Source of the DNA: Pedobacter sp. AK013
GTDB taxonomy: Bacteria; Bacteroidota; Bacteroidia; Sphingobacteriales; Sphingobacteriaceae
Assembly: GCF_014205835.1 (NCBI RefSeq)
Contig: NZ_JACHCQ010000005.1
Coordinates: forward strand, 86,719 to 150,718
Reading direction: 5' to 3'
DNA: 64,000 nucleotides
Shown here in pieces: positions 46,355 through 54,317 of this stretch. Under the pieces are notes generated by a model that ran no database searches, was not told where the DNA came from, and was given only the letters and a program-made list of their open reading frames with translations. Made by a program: the position numbers and the translations under genes. Each line of letters starts with the position of its first letter. The stretch's first letter is position 1.

Positions 46355-48433
46355 TTACAAATCAGAAACCAACATAACAAAATCTTCCCAGGTAAGCATC
46401 TTATATCGCGGATCACTCCTTTTGAGTACATCAAGATAAATCATTGGTGCGGCGTTGTTATATATTCTAACATCCCAGAAGTGATTTTGAGACGAGCTGT
46501 TTTTTTTATCCCATTTAAACCCAAGTACATTTCCTTCTTTTATCTCTTCCGTACGCCTCTCGCCTTCGTAATGACTAAAATAAGATTTCATAGTATATTT
46601 CCCATCTCTAGATTCTGGAAAATTCATAAAGCCGTTTGGCTGGCTTCCGTCAGATCCCTCGCGCAACTTCATCATCTGTGCCAAATCATCTTTCATTTGG
46701 TTAACCTCCAATATATAGAGGCTATTAGGGTGCTCTTTTGCCCTGGTTATTGCACTAGTGTCACGTCCTATTTTTCTGAAAGTTGCCTCTGTTCGTCCCT
46801 TGACCCCGTAGATTAAAACCTTGTCTTGTTTCATTTTTTGAATAAACGACATTGCCAACTTCTCACTAAAACCTGTGTCGACTACAGTTATACTGATTGA
46901 CATAAAATTTCCGCCCTCCATTGGATACTCTTTTTTTATAACCTCCTCAAAGGTATCCCATACTGAATTTTTAACATTGTGAGTCAGCGTCCATTTATCT
47001 CTTTCAAAGTCTCTTTCCTGCTCTTCTTTGGTTCGTTCTCGCAACCTTTTAAATGTACCGATGCTGCCATGATCAACAGAGTAAGTTGCACCTGTAGTTG
47101 TGTGGGCCAGTATTTCCCAATCAAGCCTAACATCTTCGTTGTCTTTATCCATTATACCATTTAAATCACACGCTAATGTTAGCATGATTATGCTGCCGTT
47201 ACAGTCAGCCGCACACGTAACGTCGGGTACAACACCAGGAAAATATTTCCTAGTGTTTTGCATTAACTCATTTACTCTTGGAGTTTCGCCTGTTTCCGCA
47301 AAGGGGAGTCCCATGCGAAGGTTATTCCAAGTTTTTAGTTTTTTAACATTAGTCCGGCCTCCTGGGGGATTTGCTTGCAAAAACTCCTCAACTATTTTAA
47401 CCCACCCCGTAAATCCCGCCGGTAAGGCAAGCCCGCAGAAATGATAACTTTCATGTAATCGCTCCACTGGCGAGTCTGTGCCAGGGACCCAGATTCCGTT
47501 TATATTTAATTCATATTTACTTTTTTCCTGTATAGTATTAGCGCAATTGGGACACATAAACGCCACGCTAGATGGAATTAGGCGGTTCTTGTTGTCTGTT
47601 GACCAAACAATCCCGGCAATATTTCCGTCCTCACGTTCTATCTTAAACTCAACCTTAACGAAAGTTCCGCAATGAGGACAAGGCCAGTGCCACGCTTTTT
47701 GGGTGCCAAGCATAAACATCTCGTTAATATTACTGGTTAACGTCTCTGTAGGAGTACTGATGTAGTTTGATTTCGCTTTGTCACCGAAACTATTTTGTCT
47801 CCCCTCAATCAGCCCTCTGACAGACCCCTCTTTACCCAGTTCTCTCGGCGCGGCATCATAATCATCAGCCCAGACCTTTTTAGCTGGAAATTGACGAAAA
47901 GCGGTTGCGCTCTGTGTGCCCCTTGCCCTGAATGATCCGCCTATAAACTCTTTACTTTCACCCGTATCTCCGCTTCGGTTATTGGCTCGTTTTACAACGT
48001 GTGGACGTAGCAGATGGCTTAATCCACTTTCAAGTATAACAGGGTCTATTCTTTTTTCGACAGTATCTTTTGCAAGACTTAAATCTCCAGCAGTTAACAA
48101 CATCGAACAAGGATCTTCTGACATACTGTAAAGAATTACCGGAATAATAACGCTTTCGGTAGCCCCGCTCTGTACGCACTTCATGATAGATATAGTTCTA
48201 ACGGGACTGTTTGGATGCATGTGGCTAACCGGCTCTTTCCAATAGGGGGTAAGGTCGTAGCTGAAGTGTCCGGAGTATTCGCTGCTCGTCCTGGGAAGTT
48301 TTATGTTGCTTTCTATCCAGGCGATTATTTCTGGCTTTATTATCTTAAAATCAAATATGTCCTCATTTGCTTTAAGATAGCTTTGTAGCCACTGTTCTGC
48401 TAACAGATCATCGTTGATAAATTGAGCTACCAT
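46355..48433 (-). CDS. Terminase large subunit (lambda GpA family)
   Basis: The 692-residue packaging ATPase/nuclease has the GpA-family start SGHFSYDLTPYWKEPVSHMHPNSPVRTISIMKCVQSGATES, the Walker B-like VWADDYDAAPRE (about 187-197), two CxxC zinc-ribbon pairs (CPHCGTF and CPNCANT), and the nuclease region with AADCNGSIIMLTLACDLNG and VVDTGFSEK. The lambda-type terminase implies cos packaging. Confidence 0.92.
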   Translation of the reverse strand: MVAQFINDDLLAEQWLQSYLKANEDIFDFKIIKPEIIAWIESNIKLPRTSSEYSGHFSYDLTPYWKEPVSHMHPNSPVRTISIMKCVQSGATESVIIPVILYSMSEDPCSMLLTAGDLSLAKDTVEKRIDPVILESGLSHLLRPHVVKRANNRSGDTGESKEFIGGSFRARGTQSATAFRQFPAKKVWADDYDAAPRELGKEGSVRGLIEGRQNSFGDKAKSNYISTPTETLTSNINEMFMLGTQKAWHWPCPHCGTFVKVEFKIEREDGNIAGIVWSTDNKNRLIPSSVAFMCPNCANTIQEKSKYELNINGIWVPGTDSPVERLHESYHFCGLALPAGFTGWVKIVEEFLQANPPGGRTNVKKLKTWNNLRMGLPFAETGETPRVNELMQNTRKYFPGVVPDVTCAADCNGSIIMLTLACDLNGIMDKDNEDVRLDWEILAHTTTGATYSVDHGSIGTFKRLRERTKEEQERDFERDKWTLTHNVKNSVWDTFEEVIKKEYPMEGGNFMSISITVVDTGFSEKLAMSFIQKMKQDKVLIYGVKGRTEATFRKIGRDTSAITRAKEHPNSLYILEVNQMKDDLAQMMKLREGSDGSQPNGFMNFPESRDGKYTMKSYFSHYEGERRTEEIKEGNVLGFKWDKKNSSSQNHFWDVRIYNNAAPMIYLDVLKRSDPRYKMLTWEDFVMLVSDL

Positions 48434-48434
48434 G

Positions 48435-49139
48435 TTACCTGCCTTTATTTTTTCCGCTAAACTCTTTGATCATCTTTTCGAGTTCAATATTAGTATCTCC
48501 ACCCGCATCTGCCACACATCTATTAAGCTCATATCTGCACTCCTCAACTATTTTAGTGTACATTGCCATATCCCCTGCAGCCATGATATGACAGAACTTA
48601 TTAGCCATATTCATTATGCTATTTTCAAAGGCTGTTACGATGGTTTTTAAGTATATGCGATGGGCATTTAAAGCAATCTCAATAGGTAGAGACTCACCAG
48701 CAGCCTTTGATAGTTTAATTTTTTCAGTTTCAACTTTTAGCGATATGTACTCAGCATCACCACGGATTTTCATTTTTACCCACTTTTGGTAATCATCATC
48801 ACCGCCAGATTTTCCTCCGCTTTTCCCTGCGCTGAGCAGGGCTGTCATTAACCCCGGATCAAATGACTCTGGAATATCGTCCTCCTCTTGGCTTAAAAAT
48901 TCCTGTGGAGGCTTTCTAGGGTTCGGGCCTATGCTCGACAGAAGGTTTTGCTGTTCCTGTTTTTTTTCCAAGAAGGCTATTCTGTTTTTAAGGTGCGCCT
49001 TGTTAATAGGATGGTCGGTGTCAATCTTTTTTTTAGATTCATCCATGAAAATAATTTTGCCACGGCCAATATACGCGTTAAGCGCATTGACGGTGTCTCC
49101 ACATAGCTTGGCAAACTCCTGTCTTGAAACAATACTCAT
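48435..49139 (-). CDS. Terminase small subunit (putative)
   Basis: This 234-residue protein lies immediately upstream of gpA. The start at MSIVSRQEFAKLCGDTVNALNAYIGRGKI resembles a DNA-binding helix-turn-helix as in Nu1-like subunits; a central Gly/Ser/Lys linker (SAGKSGGKSGGDDD) separates it from a helical C-terminus that likely binds the large subunit. An upstream in-frame ATG adds 30 non-conserved residues. Confidence 0.7.
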   Translation of the reverse strand: MSIVSRQEFAKLCGDTVNALNAYIGRGKIIFMDESKKKIDTDHPINKAHLKNRIAFLEKKQEQQNLLSSIGPNPRKPPQEFLSQEEDDIPESFDPGLMTALLSAGKSGGKSGGDDDYQKWVKMKIRGDAEYISLKVETEKIKLSKAAGESLPIEIALNAHRIYLKTIVTAFENSIMNMANKFCHIMAAGDMAMYTKIVEECRYELNRCVADAGGDTNIELEKMIKEFSGKNKGR

Positions 49140-49428
49140 ACGGTTTATTTTATAGTTGCCAAAAAAAATAACAACACAACCTTTCAAGGCTATGTTATGC
49201 AAGTGTTGTTTCAGCAAAAACAACAACAAAATATTTGTTTCTGGTAACTGGGAGGCAATTTATGCAAAAAAACAACAACAATGAAAATTATGAAACAACA
49301 TATTTAACAACACTCAAAAAAAAATGTTTAACTACCTAGAGATTGAAATGCACAACGTATTGCATGCTTCAAAAAAAACGGCCACAGTACCTTTTGATTC
49401 CAGCCAATGAAGGCACTATTAGCCCGCC
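49140..49428. other. Gene-free region with clustered AACAAC repeats, candidate cos/terminase-binding site
   Basis: These 289 nt carry at least six AACAACA or TGTTGTT words (near 49170, 49203, 49219, 49268, 49293, 49308) in both orientations directly upstream of the small terminase gene, where lambda-like phages keep cos. A GC-richer island (CTGGGAGGCAAT, about 49247-49258) lies within. No coding potential is seen. Confidence 0.5.
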
Positions 49429-49851
49429 TCACACGCAACCGAAGACCATCATGCCGGCCACCCTTGTCTCGCTATTAGTGCGCGATGAACTAGGCCACCC
49501 AGTGATAGCACAGAACTTAGTGTGATTATATGAAGAGTAGCCTTGTGGTAGCACTAACACGTATGGTATATTATTAGCAATGCAATACTTCTCGATCTGT
49601 CTACCTATCTCATGGTTACGGCCCACATCATTAGCCGCACCATTTCCTCCCTTAGTATGCCAGTTTAATCCCTTAGCTTTCCAGCCTGCTTCTAGCCTAA
49701 CTAACACGCTATATGATGCATGATAAGCTGATAGCGCCGTAAACATGTCCCATAGTGATAAGCAACACAATTCTTGGTACGTCTGCTTATCCCAAACAGC
49801 CATGCCAGACTTATCTACATCAGGATCTATACCAATGAATATATCTGTCAT
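49429..49851 (-). CDS. RuvC-like Holliday junction nuclease
   Basis: The 140-residue protein has the RNase H-fold start IGIDPDVDKSGMAVWD (first catalytic Asp), VRLEAG (Glu), NHEIGRQIEKYC and the C-terminal NSETRVAGMM (where RuvC has a D-x-x-D/A motif). It would cut branched DNA before packaging. Its ATG lies inside recurring site 5. Confidence 0.72.
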   Translation of the reverse strand: MTDIFIGIDPDVDKSGMAVWDKQTYQELCCLSLWDMFTALSAYHASYSVLVRLEAGWKAKGLNWHTKGGNGAANDVGRNHEIGRQIEKYCIANNIPYVLVLPQGYSSYNHTKFCAITGWPSSSRTNSETRVAGMMVFGCV

Positions 49852-49875
49852 TTCAATTATTTCAAATTTTGAATG
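49850..49875 (-). promoter_or_regulatory. Recurring phage operator, site 5
   Basis: The core TTTGAAATAATTGAAAT on the minus strand overlaps the ATG of the RuvC-like gene, with an almost complete palindrome (ATTTCAAA-T-TTTGAAT). No TAnnTTTG box follows at the expected distance, so this copy may act as an operator or serve a weak promoter. Confidence 0.55.
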
Positions 49876-50406
49876 TTATTGGCTAAGATTCTCGAAAAAG
49901 CAATCTTGTAAAGCCGAAATTTCTTCGGGGTTTATTTGCTTTTTAAAATGATTAAACCTCGCCAATGCAACTGGCCAGCATTTCATTTCTTTAATTTCAG
50001 CACTTGTAGCGCGGTCGTAGTTCGTATGACAATCTATGCACAAGAATAAGCGGTTTAACGGGTGAACTATCACGCTTTCAAAATCTCTCTTTGGGATTAT
50101 ATGGGCAATAAAAGCGCCTAAGTTCCATTTAGCCCAGGCAATTAAAGGCTGTTCGCAATTTTCACAATATTGCGGCAAAAGAGCTATTTGCTGCTGAAAC
50201 CAAACAGCAGGGGACAATCCGTCGTTCAATAACTTAACTCGGTCTTCTTTTTTCTTATTGTTTGTCGATGATTTAGCTGCGTACCGTTTGGAGTTATGGT
50301 TTTGATAGTGATAGTGTGGGCCATTTGTACATCTTTTAGCTATTAAAGGCCTATCGATAGAGCCATCTGGACAATCAACGCATTTACCCACCTTCTGCTT
50401 AATCAT
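49876..50406 (-). CDS. NinG/HNH-like zinc nuclease
   Basis: The 176-residue protein has cysteine pairs CVDC and CENC, HYHYQNHNSKRY, and a C-terminal HNH-like block AHIIPKRDFESVIVHPLNRLFLCIDCHTNYD. It resembles NinG (Rap) type recombination endonucleases of lambdoid phages. It is immediately upstream of RuvC-like, consistent with a DNA-recombination module. Confidence 0.65.
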   Translation of the reverse strand: MIKQKVGKCVDCPDGSIDRPLIAKRCTNGPHYHYQNHNSKRYAAKSSTNNKKKEDRVKLLNDGLSPAVWFQQQIALLPQYCENCEQPLIAWAKWNLGAFIAHIIPKRDFESVIVHPLNRLFLCIDCHTNYDRATSAEIKEMKCWPVALARFNHFKKQINPEEISALQDCFFENLSQ

Positions 50407-50609
50407 AGCGTCATACTTGCTATTGAATCTATCCTGAAGCTAGCTAAAGCAGACAGAACAACCTTAACAGGTTTTTTGTGTCCATCAGACCTTAAAGAAG
50501 CTATAAACTTAATTTGTTCTATGTTATTCTCTTTTTCTAGAACAGTAATGTTTGGACTTGCTTTAATCAAAGTTATAAGTGAAGTCTCCTTTTTAGTTAG
50601 AAATGCCAT
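50403..50609 (-). CDS. Small hypothetical phage protein
   Basis: The 68-residue basic protein (FIASLRSDGHKKPVKVVLSALASF) overlaps its downstream neighbour by 4 nt (ATGA type) and its upstream neighbour by 13 nt, so translation is coupled. No family recognised. Confidence 0.6.
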   Translation of the reverse strand: MAFLTKKETSLITLIKASPNITVLEKENNIEQIKFIASLRSDGHKKPVKVVLSALASFRIDSIASMTL

Positions 50610-51163
50610 CGGTGATTAGGATTAAAAGTTGTAAAGGTTTTATGGCAGTATTTAATTTGATGTAAGCAGTCATCTATTGGGTAATGAGCTGTTCCGATGA
50701 AAGGCATTTGCTTTTTTATCAACGGATTTAAGCTTACGAGTGTTCTTACATCGCGTTCATTAGAATGTTTCCAAGGCAATATCATTGCGCACGCTTTGAA
50801 AGCGTCTGAAAGAATGCCTAGATCAAACCTCGCACCATTTCCCCAAACCTGTATTTCATCATCAAAGATGTTTTTAACAAAGCTCCAAAAATCCATAATG
50901 GCCATCGGTAAATTTACCCGGTCTTTTAAAATAGCTTCTCTCGCAGCAAGGCTTTGAAACAACCACCATTCAACCGTGCTACCATCCATTTTTAGACCTA
51001 AATCTATACAGGATTGTATATTTATTGTCTGATAAAACTTTCTGCCTATTTGGCCTGTAAACAGATCAAATTCAACCGCGCCAATAGAACAAATAACAGA
51101 ATTACTTCCGTTACCCATTGTTTCAATGTCGACCATTAAGTGCCCTAATGATTTTTGTTTCAT
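50597..51163 (-). CDS. DEDD-type 3'-5' exonuclease
   Basis: This 188-residue exonuclease has Exo I HLMVDIETMG (first Asp/Glu), Exo II IQVWGNGARFDLGIL and Exo III HYPIDDCLHQI. It resembles the exodeoxyribonuclease domain proteins (T4 DexA or RNase T-like) common in phages. It probably acts in DNA recombination or host DNA degradation. Confidence 0.85.
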   Translation of the reverse strand: MKQKSLGHLMVDIETMGNGSNSVICSIGAVEFDLFTGQIGRKFYQTINIQSCIDLGLKMDGSTVEWWLFQSLAAREAILKDRVNLPMAIMDFWSFVKNIFDDEIQVWGNGARFDLGILSDAFKACAMILPWKHSNERDVRTLVSLNPLIKKQMPFIGTAHYPIDDCLHQIKYCHKTFTTFNPNHRWHF

Positions 51164-51209
51164 AACAATTAATTTTGGTTACCGCAGCGTAAAGCGTGAA
51201 TAACAAAGA

Positions 51210-51246
51210 ACTGGGTATGACTTCATTTGTTCAGTCACAACCCAGT
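51210..51246 (-). promoter_or_regulatory. Structured leader hairpin upstream of exonuclease gene
   Basis: ACTGGGT (51210-51216) pairs with ACCCAGT (51240-51246), and inner TGACT/AGTCA extends the stem. It is preceded on the minus strand by GAGAGCGTTAATTTAGA, which is also found beside a GC-rich hairpin in the host at about 11934-11950. It could be a terminator-like or regulatory element. Confidence 0.5.
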
Positions 51247-51270
51247 ATCTAAATTAACGCTCTCAGCTAT

Positions 51271-51308
51271 AAAACCCACTCCGTAAATCAATACAGTCAG
51301 TGGGTTTT
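51271..51308 (-). terminator. Terminator after 51.4-kb gene
   Basis: AAAACCCACT (51271-51280) pairs perfectly with AGTGGGTTTT (51299-51308), 10 bp, with T runs on both strands. It lies about 65 nt past the stop of the upstream gene and upstream of the exonuclease leader. Confidence 0.75.
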
Positions 51309-51373
51309 TTATCTATCTAAGAGCCGATGATCAAACGTCTTCGATCTGGGTGGCTAAGCCTCCTGTTTAATTT

Positions 51374-51631
51374 CTATCTTGGGCAGTCTCTGTTTGGTCC
51401 GCCATTTTCAGCGCCAGTAACATCCTCTGCTTTAATAGCTATCTCATCACGAAAGGTTAATCTTCCTTCATCAAACCATTCTGTAGGTGGGATTTTACCA
51501 TCAGCGCCGACTTTAACAGCTAAACCTATTTGAGTGCATCCAGTTAAATAGCTGGCAACACCTACCACTGTACCTTGATAGTCTGTAATCTGATCAGTGG
51601 CATACCTGCCTAATCTTGGGTCTTTTTCCAT
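51374..51631 (-). CDS. Conserved phage hypothetical protein
   Basis: The 85-residue protein contains DQITDYQGTVVGVASYLTGCTQIGLAVKV and TEWFDEGRL, a pattern I recall from many unrelated phages (a small beta-barrel-like protein). Function unknown. A terminator-like stem ends 22 nt before its ATG, so expression may be attenuated. Confidence 0.7.
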   Translation of the reverse strand: MEKDPRLGRYATDQITDYQGTVVGVASYLTGCTQIGLAVKVGADGKIPPTEWFDEGRLTFRDEIAIKAEDVTGAENGGPNRDCPR

Positions 51632-51653
51632 TATGTTTAAGTTTTGTTACCAC

Positions 51654-51685
51654 AAAAGCCCGCCTTTATTTCAGGGCGGGCTTTT
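51654..51685 (-). terminator. Strong terminator or attenuator stem
   Basis: AAAAGCCCGCC (51654-51664) and GGCGGGCTTTT (51675-51685) form a perfect 11-bp stem with a 10-nt loop, in the short leader of the 51374-51631 gene. Confidence 0.8.
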
Positions 51686-51880
51686 AATCTCTCTCACTTG
51701 ATGTTATCCATCTTCATAGCGAACTACATTTTGTATTATGACCGTACCGACGTCATGTAGTTGCTCGTTGTCTGTTGGGGATCCCTAAACATATCCATTG
51801 GCTGGTGTGTTCGTATTCCCCGCTATCTATCCGGGTTTTGTGCAGTAAATTATTTTTATTTCTTCGTTTAATACCTTGTT
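51654..51880 (-). ncRNA. Candidate phage noncoding RNA or attenuated leader
   Basis: Site 6 could start a transcript near 51880 that runs 225 nt to a perfect 11-bp terminator (51654-51685). The interval has no long ORF; one 20-codon frame exists (51798-51736, MDMFRDPQQ...). The terminator is only 22 nt before the next start codon, so the structure could be an attenuator. Confidence 0.42.
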
Positions 51881-51884
51881 TGGT

Positions 51885-51925
51885 CAAAAGGTGTTGATTG
51901 TTTCAACTATTTCAAATATAGAAAT
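51885..51925 (-). promoter_or_regulatory. Recurring phage promoter/operator, site 6
   Basis: The minus strand reads TTTGAAATAGTTGAAAC, the family core, with a shortened palindrome (ATTTC...GAAAT, 51909-51925). A weak -7 candidate (ACCTTTTG, 51892-51885) lies 20 nt downstream. Confidence 0.5.
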
Positions 51926-51946
51926 ATTTTTTGCAAACAAAGCAAT

Positions 51947-52264
51947 TTATTTTGTTTTTTTATTCCACATTAAAAGCAGTTCCTTTTTGCCGTTATATTT
52001 CGTTCGGTCGGCATCAACCTCGTTTACTGTTTTTATTTCAACATGGATATCATCCAATAGGATAGCCACAAATGCACCGCCTTCTCCTGTGTAATGATGA
52101 GTTCGTGTCTTAAGGCCCGCTTCATTCAGGGCTTTTAACAACGGTATTGCTGCTTTATTAGCGACAAACTCACCGTCGCCAAAATCTACCACCTCATGTT
52201 CATCACCTAGCTCGTGGTGATGATTGCAAAACCGATACTTGTCGGTTGATTCTAATTCTCCCAT
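51947..52264 (-). CDS. Hypothetical phage protein
   Basis: The 105-residue protein is His-rich near the start (CNHHHELGDEHEVVDFGDGEFV) and then has an alpha/beta region (LLKALNEAGLKTRTHHYTGEGGAFVAILLDD). It starts 3 nt after the next gene's stop. Family unknown. Confidence 0.6.
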   Translation of the reverse strand: MGELESTDKYRFCNHHHELGDEHEVVDFGDGEFVANKAAIPLLKALNEAGLKTRTHHYTGEGGAFVAILLDDIHVEIKTVNEVDADRTKYNGKKELLLMWNKKTK

Positions 52265-52267
52265 AAT

Positions 52268-52765
52268 TTATTTAAATAATAACAACAACATCACTATCAC
52301 TAAAGCAATACCTATAACTATCGCCCATACATTGCTTTTTGTTTCTTCTATTCTGTCAGCAGGAAACAGTGGTTTCGCTATGTATTCATCAAGAGTAATA
52401 AGGCTTTCCCATACATGTCCGTCTGGAAGGAATTCCTCCAGAACTTCTCTGACAGATTCTATTATGAAATAGTTCTCAGTCTTATTAACGAATAAGAGGT
52501 GTTTCTCAACGCCCATTAGCATATTAACAGCCGCAGCATACTTAGCTTCCATTTCTGCCTCAGCGTCGCTCACAGCGCAGCATAACGCATTACCGTTAAC
52601 CTCTGATTTGAATTCATCTTTATATTTTTGCAGATCAGCATCGAAGCTTGCTATTAGTTGCTGTTCTGCCCAATAAGCTCCATTTGCAAAGTCTTTAAGA
52701 CAAAGCACGCCTCCTGGTGTTGTTTTTGCCCCGTGGTCTATTTTATCAATCGTTAAGCTTTCCAT
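52268..52765 (-). CDS. Hypothetical protein with C-terminal membrane anchor
   Basis: The 165-residue protein is acidic and helical (YKDEFKSEVNG, DAEAEMEAKYAAAVNMLM) and ends in a single hydrophobic segment (about 146-164, VWAIVIGIALVIVMLLLLF), a tail-anchor layout. It overlaps its upstream gene by 13 nt. Possibly a membrane-acting accessory gene. Confidence 0.6.
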   Translation of the reverse strand: MESLTIDKIDHGAKTTPGGVLCLKDFANGAYWAEQQLIASFDADLQKYKDEFKSEVNGNALCCAVSDAEAEMEAKYAAAVNMLMGVEKHLLFVNKTENYFIIESVREVLEEFLPDGHVWESLITLDEYIAKPLFPADRIEETKSNVWAIVIGIALVIVMLLLLFK

Positions 52766-53046
52766 AATTCTGCTTTATTAAATTCGTAACTGAACTTTCT
52801 TCCCCTGAAGAAATAATCTACTTTCAATAACTTTTTTGTAGAATGAGCAAAATACATTTCCGCGCCAGGTTGACTCATCTTGCCAATAGGTAATCGCTTG
52901 TTAATGCTGGTGTAGCCCTTAATCCATTTTAATAGCTCCAGTCTTACTGATTCGTCTTCGTCAGTCGAAAGGGTAGAGGGCGCTCCTGTCGGTGATACAG
53001 ACAGCATGTTTGCCGCTATAGCAAACTTTTTAGATGTTGATTTCAT
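52753..53046 (-). CDS. Hypothetical phage protein
   Basis: The 97-residue protein has LELLKWIKGYTSINKRLPIGKMSQPGAEMYFAHSTKKLLKVDYFFRGRKF. It lies in a tight row of small genes (1-nt gap upstream). No family recognised. Confidence 0.58.
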   Translation of the reverse strand: MKSTSKKFAIAANMLSVSPTGAPSTLSTDEDESVRLELLKWIKGYTSINKRLPIGKMSQPGAEMYFAHSTKKLLKVDYFFRGRKFSYEFNKAELWKA

Positions 53047-53047
53047 A

Positions 53048-53278
53048 TTACCAGGTTATTTTGGTTAGATATTCATTTCTAAACGATTTTGTTTCTCCGA
53101 CCTGATAACCCATTGACGTTAGTTTCATCCGGTCTACTGGTCTTAAATCATCATAGACGTGAACCTCAAACAAACCATCCTTAACAGCTTTGTCAATCTC
53201 TTGAAGGATTGTTACCACAGGGTCAACCTGCATAGACTGGTATTTCGTGGCCGCAGCCCTTGCTTCTTTTGCATTCAT
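53048..53278 (-). CDS. Conserved small phage protein
   Basis: The 76-residue protein starts MNAKEARAAATKYQS and ends with DRMKLTSMGYQVGETKSFRNEYLTKITW. The MNAKEA... and ...GY.V..... ITW pattern is familiar from many phage hypotheticals of this size. Function unknown. Confidence 0.65.
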   Translation of the reverse strand: MNAKEARAAATKYQSMQVDPVVTILQEIDKAVKDGLFEVHVYDDLRPVDRMKLTSMGYQVGETKSFRNEYLTKITW

Positions 53279-53329
53279 AATTAATTTTCTTTAATTGGTT
53301 TGTTCTTAAACTCTGTCTTTAGAGGGTTG

Positions 53330-53515
53330 TTAAACGTCGAACTTTCTGAAATGTTGAAGTGCATTCAATTTAAAACATAAGAAGTAATAGCTTACATTTT
53401 CGACACAGGAGTATTTGTCGTAATGAAAAATATCTCTATGGTAGTAAAATCCTATACCCCACATAAAATGGATAGTGAATGTTCTTTTTGTTGATGCTTT
53501 ATATGCTACTTTCAT
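53330..53515 (-). CDS. Possible small phage protein
   Basis: The 61-residue, aromatic-rich frame (FMWGIGFYYHRDIFHYDKYSC) fills a 275-nt gap in the row of small minus-strand genes. Composition is unusual, so it may be noncoding. No family. Confidence 0.4.
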   Translation of the reverse strand: MKVAYKASTKRTFTIHFMWGIGFYYHRDIFHYDKYSCVENVSYYFLCFKLNALQHFRKFDV

Positions 53516-53554
53516 TATTTCTAGTTATTTAATAAACAGGCTTTGGTTCTGGTG

Positions 53555-53800
53555 TTATTGGCTCTCTTGCTTTTTAATGCACTTGTAGCAATTAACTGGG
53601 TTAATTGACTTATGCCAACCGTTACCATGCCAGCCAGGCCTCGCACCGCATAATGCTTTATCAAACCAATCTCCTGATGTTGTTGGCGGCAACGGTGGAA
53701 CTAAATGAACTATTGTACCAGCATCACGGTGCGCCCCATTGAATGCCCTGCCAGATTTGAAAGCTGCTATAGCTTCTTGCTTTGCTTGTTCGTTTGTCAT
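53555..53800 (-). CDS. Hypothetical phage protein with Cys motif
   Basis: The 81-residue protein has IVHLVPPLPPTT, then CGARPGWHGNGWHKSINPVNCYKCIKK, so two or three cysteines and histidines could bind zinc. Its ATG overlaps the TGA of a 33-aa membrane peptide gene (ATGA). Confidence 0.6.
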   Translation of the reverse strand: MTNEQAKQEAIAAFKSGRAFNGAHRDAGTIVHLVPPLPPTTSGDWFDKALCGARPGWHGNGWHKSINPVNCYKCIKKQESQ

Positions 53801-53898
53801 GGTTTCTCGTTAATTGGTGCGATTATTAAAATTATTATTGCCACTATGATTATTAAATAAATAGTCTTAGCGTAGTAGGAGGTTAGGAGCTTTTTCAT
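53797..53898 (-). CDS. 33-residue single-pass membrane peptide
   Basis: A small ORF of 33 codons encodes a basic N-terminus (MKKLLTSYYAKT) and one hydrophobic helix (IYLIIIVAIIILIIAPI). It is translationally coupled at both ends: its ATG overlaps the TGA of the YopX gene and its TGA overlaps the ATG of the next gene. This double ATGA coupling and continuous packing strongly suggest a real gene. Confidence 0.68.
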   Translation of the reverse strand: MKKLLTSYYAKTIYLIIIVAIIILIIAPINEKP

Positions 53899-54317
53899 GA
53901 TAGTAGTTCGGGGTTTTGGTGAATGTTTCCGATTACGATAGCTTTTGCATTGCGTATTCCAGCTCTGCCAGTAAGTCTTTTGGTATAACTCTTGTTTCGC
54001 AACCTATAACCGACATAATTTACGCCCTCATAGAATTCAACCACATTGTTGTAAACCAAGTTATTGCCCTCCGAATCTTCTTTGAAAGAAGTCCAATGTA
54101 GTATATCCCCCTCGTAAATATCAACTCCGTTTTTATCCTGCAATCCGGTGAACTGCATAAGTGGTATATTCTCAAAACCGCTACCTATATAGTCGTTTTG
54201 ATTTTTGCAGATTAATACCTTTTTCTGCTTAAAATCAATGTTAAAGGACATTTTATCTTCTTGATAAAGCATGCCCAGAATGGTACCTGCCCATGCTCTG
54301 AATTTTAATTCTCTCAT
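53895..54317 (-). CDS. YopX family phage protein
   Basis: The 140-residue protein has the YopX signature: start MRELKFRAW, then LMQFTGLQDKNGVDIYEGDIL, and end VIGNIHQNPELL. The family is common in temperate phages; function is unknown. Confidence 0.9.
   Translation of the reverse strand: MRELKFRAWAGTILGMLYQEDKMSFNIDFKQKKVLICKNQNDYIGSGFENIPLMQFTGLQDKNGVDIYEGDILHWTSFKEDSEGNNLVYNNVVEFYEGVNYVGYRLRNKSYTKRLTGRAGIRNAKAIVIGNIHQNPELLS

Noticed and set aside
49343..49525. 60-codon plus-strand frame near the terminase
   Set aside because: It overlaps the RuvC-like gene on the other strand and the repeat-rich candidate cos region.
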